A stretch of DNA of 64,000 nucleotides, taken from NCBI RefSeq assembly GCF_020034665.1, contig NZ_JAIQDI010000001.1:3410001-3474000 (forward strand). The letters are read 5' to 3'. Each line of letters begins with the position of its first letter. The stretch's first letter is position 1. Shown piece after piece: positions 1-8,279 of the stretch. The notes under the pieces were generated by a model. That model did no database searches, was not told the origin of the DNA, and was given only the letters and a program-made list of their open reading frames with translations. This stretch comes from Niabella beijingensis (GTDB taxonomy: Bacteria > Bacteroidota > Bacteroidia > Chitinophagales > Chitinophagaceae). Made by a program: the position numbers and the translations under genes.

Positions 1-109
1 GAAGGGTATAACGTTCCAGCAATATACCCAGCCATGAACTGTCGCGTTCCTGCAGGTGTCGTTGCAGCAATTCCTGGTCACTGATATGGTCATAGCGGCT
101 ATTGCTCAC
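1..109 (-). CDS. ECF-type RNA polymerase sigma factor, N-terminal fragment (runs off the left edge)
   Basis: Only the first 36 codons are present; the gene continues beyond position 1. The translation contains SDQELLQRHLQERDSSWLGI followed by LLERYTL. This fits the opening of Bacteroidota sigma-70 family (ECF) factors, where an acidic start is followed by a first helix of region 2 ending in LxERY. No ATG is available in this frame: a GTG at 107-109 gives the most typical start, and a TTG at 143-145 is the alternative. Such factors often drive SusC/SusD or stress genes, but its partner genes would lie outside the window. It is divergent from the C40 peptidase gene. The family call rests on a short stretch, so confidence is moderate. 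Confidence 0.6.
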   Translation of the reverse strand, partial: MSNSRYDHISDQELLQRHLQERDSSWLGILLERYTL

Positions 110-238
110 AGAAATAAAGGTATTTAAACTATCTGTAAGATGCAAGATTAAACAGATTCCATAAAACAGTGTTTTAATACTGATGGCGTTGCATTGTTAA
201 GTTTTATCTTTACAGAAGGCGTCAAAACAATCAAAAAG

Positions 239-1042
239 ATGAAATACGGAATAGTGGTAGTGCCGGCGGCACCGGTTCGTAAAAAACCGCATCATAAGTT
301 TGAAATGGTGAATCAATTGCTGTTTGGAGAAAAACTGATCCTGCTCTCGGTGAAGCAAAAGGGCTGGTATAAGGTGAAAAGCCTGTATGACGGGTATAAA
401 GGATGGGTGACCCAGCATATGATCCATGAGATCGATAAGGACACGGCGAAAACCACAACGTACGGTCTTGCCGGTGAGCTGCTGAACACCATACAGGTAA
501 ACGATTTGCCGATGCATATCCCTATGGGATCTTTTATAGGGGAGGCCGTGAAGGGAAAGGGACGCATCGGTAATTGGGACTATGAATATAAAGGTACGCT
601 GGCCGGCAGCGTTGCAGATCCGGCTGCCGCAAAGGCCGCAATTGAGAAATACGGAAAAGAATGGTTGAACGCTCCCTACTTATGGGGAGGGAAAACCATA
701 CTGGGCGTGGATTGCAGCGGTTTTGCACAAACGATTTTTAAAATGGCGGGGATCCCGTTGCTGCGCGATGCCTGGCAGCAGGCACAGGAGGGCCGTGTTG
801 TAAAAAAGCTGGAGGAGGCCGCGTTGGGTGATCTGGCGTTTTTTGACGACCGGCAGGAGATCGTACACGTGGGCATTCTGCTGGGGCCGGACCGGATCAT
901 TCATTCCTCGGGAAAAGTACGCATCGATACAATTGATAAAAAGGGGATCATCAGCAGTGAAACCGGAAAACGCACCCATCGTTTAAAACTGATCAAACGG
1001 ATGCCGCAACTTATTCGATCGACTGAAGGATCGACCGGTTAA
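239..1042 (+). CDS. C40 family (NlpC/P60) cysteine peptidase with SH3-like N-terminal region
   Basis: Predicted peptidoglycan-peptide hydrolase of the NlpC/P60 family, resembling YkfC-type gamma-D-glutamyl-L-diamino acid endopeptidases. The N-terminal 100 residues look like bacterial SH3 modules (KGWYKV and YKGWV patches). The catalytic domain starts near residue 135 and shows Cys159 in GVDCSGF, His210 in EIVHVGI and a likely third polar residue, His222. No signal peptide is visible, so it may act on imported muropeptides in the cytoplasm, as recycling enzymes do. An upstream in-frame ATG at 194 would add 15 non-conserved residues; I chose the ATG at 239 because the fold begins right after it. 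Its 3' end overlaps the convergent secreted-protein gene by 32 bases. Confidence 0.85.
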   Translation: MKYGIVVVPAAPVRKKPHHKFEMVNQLLFGEKLILLSVKQKGWYKVKSLYDGYKGWVTQHMIHEIDKDTAKTTTYGLAGELLNTIQVNDLPMHIPMGSFIGEAVKGKGRIGNWDYEYKGTLAGSVADPAAAKAAIEKYGKEWLNAPYLWGGKTILGVDCSGFAQTIFKMAGIPLLRDAWQQAQEGRVVKKLEEAALGDLAFFDDRQEIVHVGILLGPDRIIHSSGKVRIDTIDKKGIISSETGKRTHRLKLIKRMPQLIRSTEGSTG

Positions 1043-1673
1043 AGTAATAGTAATCATAGAGCATGCCGCTGGGTATGGCGCGATTGCCGGCATATTTCAT
1101 ACGCAACACCACCAGCAGCGCCAATTCTCCATCGTCCTTTACATACCATGCCACGGAAATAGGTGCTGCCAGGGAAGCGCTCATCGCATGATTGGTAATC
1201 GCACCCTCCCTTACACCCTTTATGTTCTTTAACTGCGCTTCCCCCTGCACGGACAGGTTCCGGCGGATTTTTTTGTTGATCTTTTTGTATTCCCGTTTCA
1301 GGGCCCTGACCGTTTCAGCCGTACTGTCAAAAAAACCGGTGATCTGGTACAATACGACCGTATCCATGAACGGCTTTGCCGTACGGATCATCCGTTTTTT
1401 TTCAGCCAGCAATACTTCGATCCGGTTTGCGCGGATGGTAAAGGGATTGAATGATTTATAGTCGCCCTGCACAGAAAAAAGACTGGTATCCGATTTATCG
1501 GAGGATTCGGTGATGTTCAGTTGAGGATCGGTTTTAACTGCATCTACAAAAGCAGAGAACTGTCCGGAAAAGGGGTCGACCCGGAAATAGTCTTTCACCA
1601 CTTTAAAAAACTGGTCTTGTGCGGCAGCAGTACCAACCCATATAAAAAGTATAAAGGAAAGCAGGTATCTCAT
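1011..1673 (-). CDS. Secreted protein of unknown function
   Basis: A 220-residue protein with a clear signal peptide (hydrophobic segment ending near TAAAQ, residues 1-19), so probably periplasmic or outer-membrane associated. I do not recognise a domain. The middle is rich in Lys/Arg helices (residues about 120-145). The C-terminal part contains alternating hydrophobic segments (ISVAWYV, LALLVVLRMKYA) that could form a beta sheet. The start ATG is well placed and there is no competing upstream start. It lies 12 bases downstream of the inorganic pyrophosphatase gene on the same strand and could share its transcript. Its tail overlaps the C40 peptidase gene. Confidence 0.7.
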   Translation of the reverse strand: MRYLLSFILFIWVGTAAAQDQFFKVVKDYFRVDPFSGQFSAFVDAVKTDPQLNITESSDKSDTSLFSVQGDYKSFNPFTIRANRIEVLLAEKKRMIRTAKPFMDTVVLYQITGFFDSTAETVRALKREYKKINKKIRRNLSVQGEAQLKNIKGVREGAITNHAMSASLAAPISVAWYVKDDGELALLVVLRMKYAGNRAIPSGMLYDYYYFNRSILQSIE

Positions 1674-1685
1674 TTAAGCAGGCGG

Positions 1686-2243
1686 TCAGGGCATTTCTTT
1701 GAATTTCTTTTTATAATAATCAATGGCTTCGGAGATAATGGACAAAGCAGTTTCTTTATCCTGGAAGGTATCTATTTCCACCTTTTTACTTTCGAGCACT
1801 TTGTATTGCTCAAAAAAGTTACGCATTTCCAGCAGGAAATGATGGGGCAGCTCATCAATATTTTCATAGTGGTTGACAGAAGGGTCATCAATGGCCACCG
1901 CAATGATCTTGTCATCCCGTTCACCGCTGTCAATCATCTGCATATTTCCGATGACTTTAGCTCTTACCAGGCAAAAGGAACGGATCGTCTGCGAGCAAAG
2001 CACCAGGATATCCAGCGGGTCATGGTCCTGCCCCAGCGTTTTCGGAATAAATCCATAGTTAACAGGATAGTGGAAAGAGGAATAGATGACCCGGTCCAGT
2101 TTTAACAACCCCGTCTCCTTGTCGATTTCATATTTGGCTCTTGATCCTTCCGGTATTTCTATGATCGTATTTACAATTTCCGGTGCGCCTGCTCCATAAC
2201 TAACGCCGTGCCATGGGTGTGTGATTGTTGCCATCGTATTCAT
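1686..2243 (-). CDS. ppa: Inorganic pyrophosphatase, family I
   Basis: Hydrolyses pyrophosphate to two phosphates in the cytoplasm and so pulls biosynthetic reactions forward. The family I signature is present as DHDPLDIL, with metal-binding aspartates. EIPEGSRAKYEID and HYPVNYGFIPKT match the conserved substrate-binding strands, and Lys/Tyr residues near the C-terminus complete the active site. Length (185 residues) is normal for the family. A second in-frame ATG at 2232-2234 would remove three residues and is equally plausible. A TATTTTTG element lies upstream on the minus strand at 2289-2296. Confidence 0.93.
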   Translation of the reverse strand: MNTMATITHPWHGVSYGAGAPEIVNTIIEIPEGSRAKYEIDKETGLLKLDRVIYSSFHYPVNYGFIPKTLGQDHDPLDILVLCSQTIRSFCLVRAKVIGNMQMIDSGERDDKIIAVAIDDPSVNHYENIDELPHHFLLEMRNFFEQYKVLESKKVEIDTFQDKETALSIISEAIDYYKKKFKEMP

Positions 2244-2288
2244 AAATTTTTAGTAAGGGATCATTCCTGTTCACTCCTTATCGTCAAT

Positions 2289-2296
2289 CAAAAATA
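2289..2296 (-). promoter_or_regulatory. Candidate -7 promoter element for ppa
   Basis: Read on the minus strand this is TATTTTTG, an exact match to the Bacteroidota -7 consensus TAnnTTTG, about 46 bases before the pyrophosphatase start. No TTTG -33 box is seen at the expected distance. Confidence 0.35.
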
Positions 2297-2331
2297 ACAA
2301 GTTTTTTGATCGGAATGTTTATCAGTCAAGA

Positions 2332-2757
2332 TTAATTGGCCGGGATCTGTTTATTGGGGTCAAACAGGTATTTGAAATCAACCAGCCAGGCCCCGTCCTT
2401 CTTCACTACTTTCAGCGTGTCCTTTTTGTCTTTATAATAGGAGTTGGAATAAACAATGATACTTGCAGAGTCATTTAAAAGCTTGCGTTGGTGAATGTTA
2501 ATGGTCGCATCCCAGAAACCCTGTTTCTCATCCGGGGTGCGGGATATGCGCGCCACAGCGTCCAGCCGTTCATCGTTTGCGGAATCGTGCAGCATATAAT
2601 TGGCGGCGCTTTTAAAGTTTCCTTTCAGTGCCGCCTGAATGAAATTGCGTGCGGCGTCAATATCGGAATCACCCGGCTCGTCCTTGTCCGACTTATCCGG
2701 CAAACAGGCCGGCAGCAAAAAGAGCAGGGATAAAAAGTATAAGTAAATTCTTTTCAT
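2332..2757 (-). CDS. Lipoprotein with DUF4878-like / NTF2-like fold
   Basis: A 141-residue predicted lipoprotein: MKRIYLYFLSLLFLLPAC is a lipoprotein signal with Cys18 as the modified residue, followed by an acidic linker (DKSDKDEPGDSDID). The rest resembles small DUF4878-type proteins: a helix that starts AARNFIQAALKGNF, then beta strands ending with KKDGAWLVDFKYLF. That arrangement is typical of the cystatin/NTF2-like fold. Its function is unknown, and the family assignment is by pattern only. It is probably anchored to the outer membrane, and is transcribed separately between phoH and ppa. Confidence 0.65.
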   Translation of the reverse strand: MKRIYLYFLSLLFLLPACLPDKSDKDEPGDSDIDAARNFIQAALKGNFKSAANYMLHDSANDERLDAVARISRTPDEKQGFWDATINIHQRKLLNDSASIIVYSNSYYKDKKDTLKVVKKDGAWLVDFKYLFDPNKQIPAN

Positions 2758-2863
2758 TCCTGCAATATAAACAACTTTATGCTCTCTCCGCCTTATTTTG
2801 CGTTTTCGGGATTTTTTACAAGATCTTTATACATGGGATTGGTTCCGGCCCTGGTGGTTGAAT

Positions 2864-2891
2864 AAAAAAGGGGGCCCGGGGGCCGCCCTTT
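2864..2891 (-). terminator. Rho-independent terminator after phoH
   Basis: Hairpin with a 6-bp outer stem (2867-2872 with 2886-2891), one bulged base, a 4-bp inner stem and a 4-base loop. Read on the minus strand it ends in a run of U from the A-tract at 2864-2869. It lies just past the phoH stop codon. Confidence 0.65.
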
Positions 2892-2917
2892 AAAGGTAAA
2901 ATGGAATATATTTTACC

Positions 2918-3910
2918 CTATTTTTTTGGAAATTCCCTTGGAGTCCGTTGTTCCTGGTCTTCATGTTCTTTATGGTATGCCTTGATGATGGCTTTCACTA
3001 GGCGGTGGCGTACCACATCTTCCTCATCCAGTTCAATATGACTGATACCGGGAATATTGCGCAGAATGCGCACGGCAGTCTGCAACCCGCTTTTCTGATT
3101 ACGCGGAAGGTCCACCTGCGTCATATCACCGGTGATGATGGCTTTGGCATTGGCACCGATACGCGTCAGGAACATCTTCAGCTGAAGATCGGTGGCGTTC
3201 TGCGCTTCATCAAGGATGATGAAAGCATTGTCCAGGGTTCGTCCGCGCATATAGGCCAGGGGCGCTATTTCGATGGTGCGGGTGGTCATGTAATACCCCA
3301 GCTTGTCTGCCGGAATCATGTCATCCAGCGCGTCATACAACGGGCGCAGATACGGGTCGATCTTCTCCTTCAGATCTCCCGGCAAAAAACCGAGGCTTTC
3401 GCCTGCCTCTACTGCCGGGCGGGTCAGGATGATCTTCTTTACCTGTTTGTTCTTTAAGGCTCTTACAGCCAGCGCCACGGCAGTATAGGTTTTACCGGTA
3501 CCTGCCGGTCCGATGGCAAAAAGGATGTCATTCTTTTCTGCTTCCTGGACGAGCTTTTTCTGATTGGCGGTACGTGCACGAACCGACTTGCCATTGGGTC
3601 CGAATACCAGCACTTCATTGGGGTTGCGCTCCTGGAAATGATCGATGGTTTCCAGGTCGTCGCCGCCCAGTATCTGGTCGAAATAATTTTCGCTCAGGTG
3701 GCCGTTCCGTTCAATGTAAGACACGATCAGGTTTATTTTCTCTTTTGCTTCTGCTATCTGTTCGGGAGCGCCGCTTAGTTTCAACTGTGTGCCGCGGGAA
3801 AGTATTTTTAGTAGCGGGAATTTCTTCTTCAGCAGATCCAGTTTACCGTTGTTAACCCCAAAAAAATCAATGGGGTTGACTGTCTCCAGGTTAATAATTG
3901 CTTCTGTCAA
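2918..3910 (-). CDS. phoH: PhoH family ATPase (PhoH-like protein)
   Basis: Cytoplasmic ATP-binding protein related to the RNA-helicase-like PhoH/YbeZ family, which is implicated in RNA metabolism and often works with the ribosome-maturation RNase YbeY. The N-terminal 70 residues resemble a KH-like RNA-binding region. Walker A is GPAGTGKT at residues 134-141, Walker B is FIILDEAQN, and the sensor region ITGDMTQVDLP is intact. Length (330 residues) is normal. The start is unusual: the reading frame opens with TTG at 3908-3910. The sequence right after it (TEAIINLE, then NPIDFFG) is what PhoH proteins of this phylum begin with, and no nearby ATG exists. Confidence 0.9.
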   Translation of the reverse strand: MTEAIINLETVNPIDFFGVNNGKLDLLKKKFPLLKILSRGTQLKLSGAPEQIAEAKEKINLIVSYIERNGHLSENYFDQILGGDDLETIDHFQERNPNEVLVFGPNGKSVRARTANQKKLVQEAEKNDILFAIGPAGTGKTYTAVALAVRALKNKQVKKIILTRPAVEAGESLGFLPGDLKEKIDPYLRPLYDALDDMIPADKLGYYMTTRTIEIAPLAYMRGRTLDNAFIILDEAQNATDLQLKMFLTRIGANAKAIITGDMTQVDLPRNQKSGLQTAVRILRNIPGISHIELDEEDVVRHRLVKAIIKAYHKEHEDQEQRTPREFPKK

Positions 3911-3944
3911 TGTTTTTCTTGTTTTAATTAAAAATCCTTCTTCT

Positions 3945-3952
3945 CAAATTTA
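3945..3952 (-). promoter_or_regulatory. Candidate -7 promoter element for phoH
   Basis: Minus-strand TAAATTTG, an exact TAnnTTTG match 35 bases before the TTG start of phoH. No -33 box is evident. Confidence 0.4.
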
Positions 3953-4122
3953 TACAACACCCTTTAAAATTGCGAATTTATTTTATGCACAGGATGTGTA
4001 TTTTGTTAAAGCAACGATAATTGTGCCGGGTTTTAAAAACGGAGGGGAACAGGTTGGCCCATACGGGGGACCCTACTATGGATCATTATTTAATAAATAG
4101 CTGTACATTGCCACAAAAAAAT

Positions 4123-4770
4123 ATGGCGATTATTGCTCCTTCTTTGCTGGCGGCAAATTTTCTTCAGTTGCAACGTGAAGTGGAAATGGTGAATCAGAGC
4201 GAAGCAGCATGGCTGCACCTGGATGTGATGGATGGCCGCTTTGTACCCAATATCAGCTTTGGTCCGATGGTCATTGAGTTTGTAAAAAAGGTGACCACTA
4301 AAATCTGCGATGTGCACCTGATGATCGAAGAACCTTCAAGATATTTCGAACAGTTTAAAAAAGCCGGTGCCGATCATATCAATATACATATTGAGACCTG
4401 TCCGCTGCTGCACCAGGATATCCGCCAGATAAAGGCCATGGGCTTAAAAGCAGGGGTAGCTATTAACCCGCACAACCCCGCCAGTTTGCTGAGCGATATC
4501 ATTGCGGATGTGGACATCGTACTGGTGATGAGTGTGAACCCCGGCTTTGGCGGCCAGACATTTATTCCGAATACACTGAACAAGATCCGTGAGATCAAAC
4601 AACTGATCCGGGAGAAAGGTTCCAGCGCGGTGATCAATATCGACGGTGGTGTAACGGTGAACAACGCGGCCGAAATTGTGGCTGCGGGTGCCGATGTACT
4701 GGTAGCAGGCAGCACCGTTTTCAATGCGGCAGATCCTCTTGAAGCCATCCGGCTGCTGAAAAATGCCTGA
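4123..4770 (+). CDS. rpe: Ribulose-phosphate 3-epimerase
   Basis: Interconverts ribulose-5-phosphate and xylulose-5-phosphate in the non-oxidative pentose phosphate pathway. The TIM-barrel signatures are clear: APSLLAANF at the N-terminus, HLDVMDGRFVPNISFG with metal-binding His and Asp, DVHLMIEEP, VMSVNPGFGGQTF, and NIDGGV with the catalytic Asp, then the phosphate-binding GADVLVAGSTVF. The protein is 215 residues, normal for the family. The reading frame is open upstream to 4021, but those 34 residues are not Rpe-like, so the ATG at 4123 is chosen. It is divergent from phoH. Confidence 0.95.
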   Translation: MAIIAPSLLAANFLQLQREVEMVNQSEAAWLHLDVMDGRFVPNISFGPMVIEFVKKVTTKICDVHLMIEEPSRYFEQFKKAGADHINIHIETCPLLHQDIRQIKAMGLKAGVAINPHNPASLLSDIIADVDIVLVMSVNPGFGGQTFIPNTLNKIREIKQLIREKGSSAVINIDGGVTVNNAAEIVAAGADVLVAGSTVFNAADPLEAIRLLKNA

Positions 4771-4791
4771 TGTTTTCTAGCTTGTTGTTGC

Positions 4792-4799
4792 TACCTTTG
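4792..4799 (+). promoter_or_regulatory. Candidate -7 promoter element for the barrel protein gene
   Basis: TACCTTTG, an exact TAnnTTTG match 28 bases before the ATG at 4828, in the short gap after rpe. It suggests the barrel gene has its own promoter. Confidence 0.45.
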
Positions 4800-4827
4800 C
4801 CGGTAACTAATTACTTATTAAAAACAA

Positions 4828-5535
4828 ATGCTTATGTTAAAACGATTCGTTCTCCTGTTTTTTGCGGCGGGTGCCTGCAGTGCTGCTTTCAGCCAGGTTC
4901 AGTTTGGTGTACGTGCGGGTGTAAACTTTTCAAACGCGGTTGTCAGGGATGCTGATGACAATAAGATGCCTACCAATCTGCTGACCGGTTTTCATGCAGG
5001 GGTTACGGCAGAACTGCCGCTGGGCGATGAATTCGCGGTCAGCCCCGGCCTGTTGTTCAATACCAAAGGATATCAGTATAAAGTAACAAGTGACGGTCTT
5101 ACGGTAACAGTGAATCAGCATCCTTATTATCTTGAACTGCCTGTCAATTTTCTTTATAAGCCGGAACTGGGTAATGGTCGTCTTTTACTGGGTGCAGGGC
5201 CATACCTGGCTTACGGCATCGGGGGGCGGTGGAAAGGCAAAGGGGCCATGGGCAATACCACTACCAGTCGGAGCGGTAGTCTTGAATTCAAAAATGATAT
5301 CTCGTCCACCGACAGCAGCTACCTGGATTACAACAACCTGAAGAAGCTCCCTTATGGAAAGCCTTTTGATGTGGGAGCTGCATTGCTGGCCGGTTATGAG
5401 TTCTCCAATAAGTTCTCTGTTCAGCTGAACGGTCAGATGGGGTTGTTAAACATTGCACCCAAGGTGGACGGAAAGGAGACCGGGGAACGGCTCAAGAATA
5501 TGCAGTTCGGTCTTTCTGTGGGCTATAAGTTTTAA
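4828..5535 (+). CDS. Outer-membrane beta-barrel protein (PorT / OMP_b-brl family)
   Basis: A 235-residue protein with a signal peptide (cleavage expected after residues ending AAFSQ, about residue 22). It begins the mature part with VQFGVRAGVNFSNAVV, typical of small 8-stranded outer-membrane barrels in Bacteroidota. Alternating hydrophobic strands continue (FAVSPGLLFN, YLELPVNFLYK, GRLLLGAGPYLAYGIGG), and it ends in an aromatic residue (FGLSVGYKF), a usual signal for barrel insertion. A second ATG at 4834 is possible. Its precise role is unknown. The tail overlaps the convergent hydrolase gene by 4 bases. Confidence 0.8.
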   Translation: MLMLKRFVLLFFAAGACSAAFSQVQFGVRAGVNFSNAVVRDADDNKMPTNLLTGFHAGVTAELPLGDEFAVSPGLLFNTKGYQYKVTSDGLTVTVNQHPYYLELPVNFLYKPELGNGRLLLGAGPYLAYGIGGRWKGKGAMGNTTTSRSGSLEFKNDISSTDSSYLDYNNLKKLPYGKPFDVGAALLAGYEFSNKFSVQLNGQMGLLNIAPKVDGKETGERLKNMQFGLSVGYKF

Positions 5536-6530
5536 GGCGCTGGTTTTAAAAAATCCAGCAGCGGCGCAATAAATCGGTCAAACGCTTCAATATGCGGCAG
5601 GTGGCCGATATTCGGGATTTCTACCAGTCTGGATCCGGGAATTTTTGCCTGTGTTGCCTTACCCAGCAGATCATAACGGCCCATTTGTTCCTGTATCTCT
5701 TTGGGTGCAAGGGCTTTTCCCAGCGCTGTTCTGTCGCGGGTGCCGATGATAAGAAGCGCCGGCATTTGCAGTTTGGCGAATTCGTATACTACCGGTTGTG
5801 TAATGATCATATCGTAGGTAAGTGCATTATTCCAGGCTACCAGGGGATACTGTTTGTTCTGCGTAACACCTGCCAGCGGGTACACCCATTCGTCGTATTC
5901 GGGCTTCCATTTATTGTCATAATAAAATTTCAGCTGGTAATTTTTTATGGATGTTTGATCCGCTTTGAGTTCTGACTGGTACCAGTTGTCAATGGTCTGG
6001 TAAGGGATCATTGTTTTGTAATCTTCCAGTCCGATCGGATTTTCAAGGATCAGTTTTTCAGTCACCCCGGGATACATCAATGCAAAACGCGTGGCCAGCA
6101 TGCCGCCCATGGAATGCCCCAGCACTGCCGTGGTGCGGATCCCAAGATGATCGAGTATCTTTTTTGTATTGGCCGCCAGCTGATGAAAACTGTATTGATA
6201 ATGTTGTGGTTTTGCTGATTTGCCAAAACCGATCTGATCCGGAGCGATGACGCGGTAACCGGCTTTTGTAAGGGCCTGGATCGTTGTGCGCCAGTAAGCA
6301 CCGTTAAAATTTTTTCCGTGCAACAGCAGGATGTTCTTCCCGTTATGCTGTGCGGGTTTTACATCCATATAGGCCATTTTCAAAGATTGCTGCTGGTCTT
6401 CCAGTTCGAGGAACGAAACCGGATAAGGATAGGCATAGTTCTCCAGGTTGATGTCCAGAGCGTTCGATTTGTTCTGTGCTGTTGTTAACAATGGGAGCAG
6501 GAAAGCGAGCAGGAATATGAGTTGCTTCAT
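5532..6530 (-). CDS. Secreted alpha/beta hydrolase
   Basis: A 332-residue protein with a signal peptide (LLAFLLPLLTTAQ, residues 1-19), so it acts outside the cytoplasm. The alpha/beta-hydrolase core has HGKNFNG as the oxyanion-hole loop, the nucleophile elbow GHSMGG with Ser140, a likely acid in GTRDRTALG and a catalytic His in NIGHLPHIE near the C-terminus. The arrangement resembles epoxide-hydrolase and haloperoxidase-like esterases. The substrate cannot be told from sequence. A lone gene convergent with the barrel gene. Confidence 0.85.
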   Translation of the reverse strand: MKQLIFLLAFLLPLLTTAQNKSNALDINLENYAYPYPVSFLELEDQQQSLKMAYMDVKPAQHNGKNILLLHGKNFNGAYWRTTIQALTKAGYRVIAPDQIGFGKSAKPQHYQYSFHQLAANTKKILDHLGIRTTAVLGHSMGGMLATRFALMYPGVTEKLILENPIGLEDYKTMIPYQTIDNWYQSELKADQTSIKNYQLKFYYDNKWKPEYDEWVYPLAGVTQNKQYPLVAWNNALTYDMIITQPVVYEFAKLQMPALLIIGTRDRTALGKALAPKEIQEQMGRYDLLGKATQAKIPGSRLVEIPNIGHLPHIEAFDRFIAPLLDFLKPAP

Positions 6531-6586
6531 TATGGGGAGATTTGTATCTGGTATAACAAAAACAGCGCCGGTAAGGTTGTTGGTAT

Positions 6587-6618
6587 AATAAAAAAGCTCC
6601 GGGTTGAATGCCCGGAGC
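6587..6618 (-). terminator. Terminator of the first SusC-SusD operon
   Basis: An 8-bp GC-rich stem (6596-6603 pairing with 6611-6618) and a 7-base loop. It is followed on the minus strand by the U-run from the A-tract just left of 6596. It lies about 26 bases after the SusD stop. Confidence 0.8.
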
Positions 6619-6643
6619 GTTGAAGTTTATAAAGAGCCTTCTT

Positions 6644-8260
6644 TTACCAGCCTGGATTCTGATGACCTTTCAATGCTTCACTGGCATCAATGTCTTCCTG
6701 CGGGATGGGGAAATAATAATCCCGGCCTTCATTGAAAACGCGAACATCTCCAACAGTGATGTGATTGGCGCTGGAGAAAGTAACAGCTCCGGTGGTCATA
6801 TTCACTTTTCCGGGGCGTACTCCGTGAACGGGCCCGTTCATTACCTGACCGCCGATCTTCCAGCGTTTGATATCATACCAGCGTAATCCTTCAAAAGCCA
6901 GTTCCACTCTTCTTTCATTACGTACCTTCTGGCGGAGGCCTTCCTGGCTCATATTGGTTACCGGTGGCATCCCCGCTCTTGCCCGTACTTTGTTGATGGC
7001 GCTGGCTGCTTCACCCAGGTTGGATCCCTGTTCGATCAGGGCTTCCGCATAGGTCAGTAACACTTCTGCGTAACGGAATACGATAAAGTTCAGTCCCTGG
7101 GCTTCTTCAGGAGACTGTTTTGTAAGGTTTTCCACCGGGGCACAGTACTTACGGAGACAATAGCCGGTGCGGGAACGGTTCCCCTGGGAAGAATTGTAAT
7201 ATTCATCAGGTCCCACGGGTTCCAGGCTGTTAAAGATCCGGCCGTTCCAGGTTTGCCCCGGGAAAATGATGGTGGCATAAAAACGGGGGTCGCGGTTGTC
7301 ATAAGGCTTGTCCGGGTTTACCGTGGATCCGTTCTTGGTCTCGTACGCGTCTACCATGCTCTGTGTGGGGTTTACGGAGTTCCATCCGCCTTCCGCTACT
7401 GTATAAAGCGCATCGATCCAGGAGCCCCAGGTCGGCGGGGTGTATTTTACCTCCAGAATGACTTCGTTGTTGCGGTCCTCATTTTTCTGATTTTTTTCCC
7501 AGAATAATCCCTCATAATCATTAAACAGCTCGTATTGATTAAGATCGATGATGGACTTTGCATCTTTTGCAGCATTGACATAATCCCTGGTGAACAATTC
7601 CAGCCGTGCTTTCAATGCAAGAGCGGCACCTTTTGTGGCGCGCCCCAGCTCTTCGTCTTCTCTTTTCAGGGGCAGGATGTCCGCCACTTCAGCCAGTTCA
7701 TTTTTAACAAAAGCTGCGATCTCTTCTTCAGTGCTTCTTCCGATTTTTGTCTCATCACCATAGGCCAGTACCTTGGTCACCAGCGGAACGCCTCCAAAAC
7801 ACATCAGTTTACGCGCATAGTCGAAGGCCCTGAGGAAACGGGCTTCTGCTTTCATGATATTTTTCTTTTCTTCATCCATGGGCACTTTGTCCACATTTTC
7901 GAGAAAGTAATTAGCGGAACGGATCCCCGTATACGGAAAATAAGTGCGGTACAGATCCACATAGCGCCCGTCTATTTTGGCGGCAGTGCCCGATCCCAGC
8001 GCTATATAGCTGGGCCACTGGTTGCTGAACGGGTTGTAACCATTGTCGGTAATATCATCCATCAGAATGGCATTGCCGTCTTCGAAGAAGCCGCTCATTT
8101 TTGTATTCTGATAAATGGCTGCCAGGTTTTGCAATGCCGCCTGCTCCGATGTGAAATATTTATCAACCGGGTAGGCATCCATGGCGTCCCGCTTTAGCTT
8201 AACGCAGGAGGAAAGCGAAATGCAGGCTATAATTATGGGTATATATATATTGCTTTTCAT
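6644..8260 (-). CDS. RagB/SusD family nutrient-binding outer-membrane lipoprotein
   Basis: Surface lipoprotein that forms the lid of a SusC-type transporter and captures a glycan or other oligomer. The signal ends in the lipobox LSSC with Cys19. The helical SusD core shows RFLRAFDYAR in the TPR-like region, an RYAEVLLTYAEALIEQG segment and the family's C-terminal ending GHQNPGW. The frame is open upstream to 8341, but only the ATG at 8260 is directly followed by a lipoprotein signal, giving 538 residues. It lies 19 bases after susC on the same strand, forming a two-gene unit with no enzyme gene beside it, so the substrate cannot be predicted. Confidence 0.93.
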   Translation of the reverse strand: MKSNIYIPIIIACISLSSCVKLKRDAMDAYPVDKYFTSEQAALQNLAAIYQNTKMSGFFEDGNAILMDDITDNGYNPFSNQWPSYIALGSGTAAKIDGRYVDLYRTYFPYTGIRSANYFLENVDKVPMDEEKKNIMKAEARFLRAFDYARKLMCFGGVPLVTKVLAYGDETKIGRSTEEEIAAFVKNELAEVADILPLKREDEELGRATKGAALALKARLELFTRDYVNAAKDAKSIIDLNQYELFNDYEGLFWEKNQKNEDRNNEVILEVKYTPPTWGSWIDALYTVAEGGWNSVNPTQSMVDAYETKNGSTVNPDKPYDNRDPRFYATIIFPGQTWNGRIFNSLEPVGPDEYYNSSQGNRSRTGYCLRKYCAPVENLTKQSPEEAQGLNFIVFRYAEVLLTYAEALIEQGSNLGEAASAINKVRARAGMPPVTNMSQEGLRQKVRNERRVELAFEGLRWYDIKRWKIGGQVMNGPVHGVRPGKVNMTTGAVTFSSANHITVGDVRVFNEGRDYYFPIPQEDIDASEALKGHQNPGW

Positions 8261-8279
8261 GTTATAAAATTTGAAGGAT

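Noticed and set aside
1521..2105. 194-residue frame overlapping pyrophosphatase and the secreted protein
   Set aside because: Crosses two well-supported genes on the other strand and shows no family pattern.
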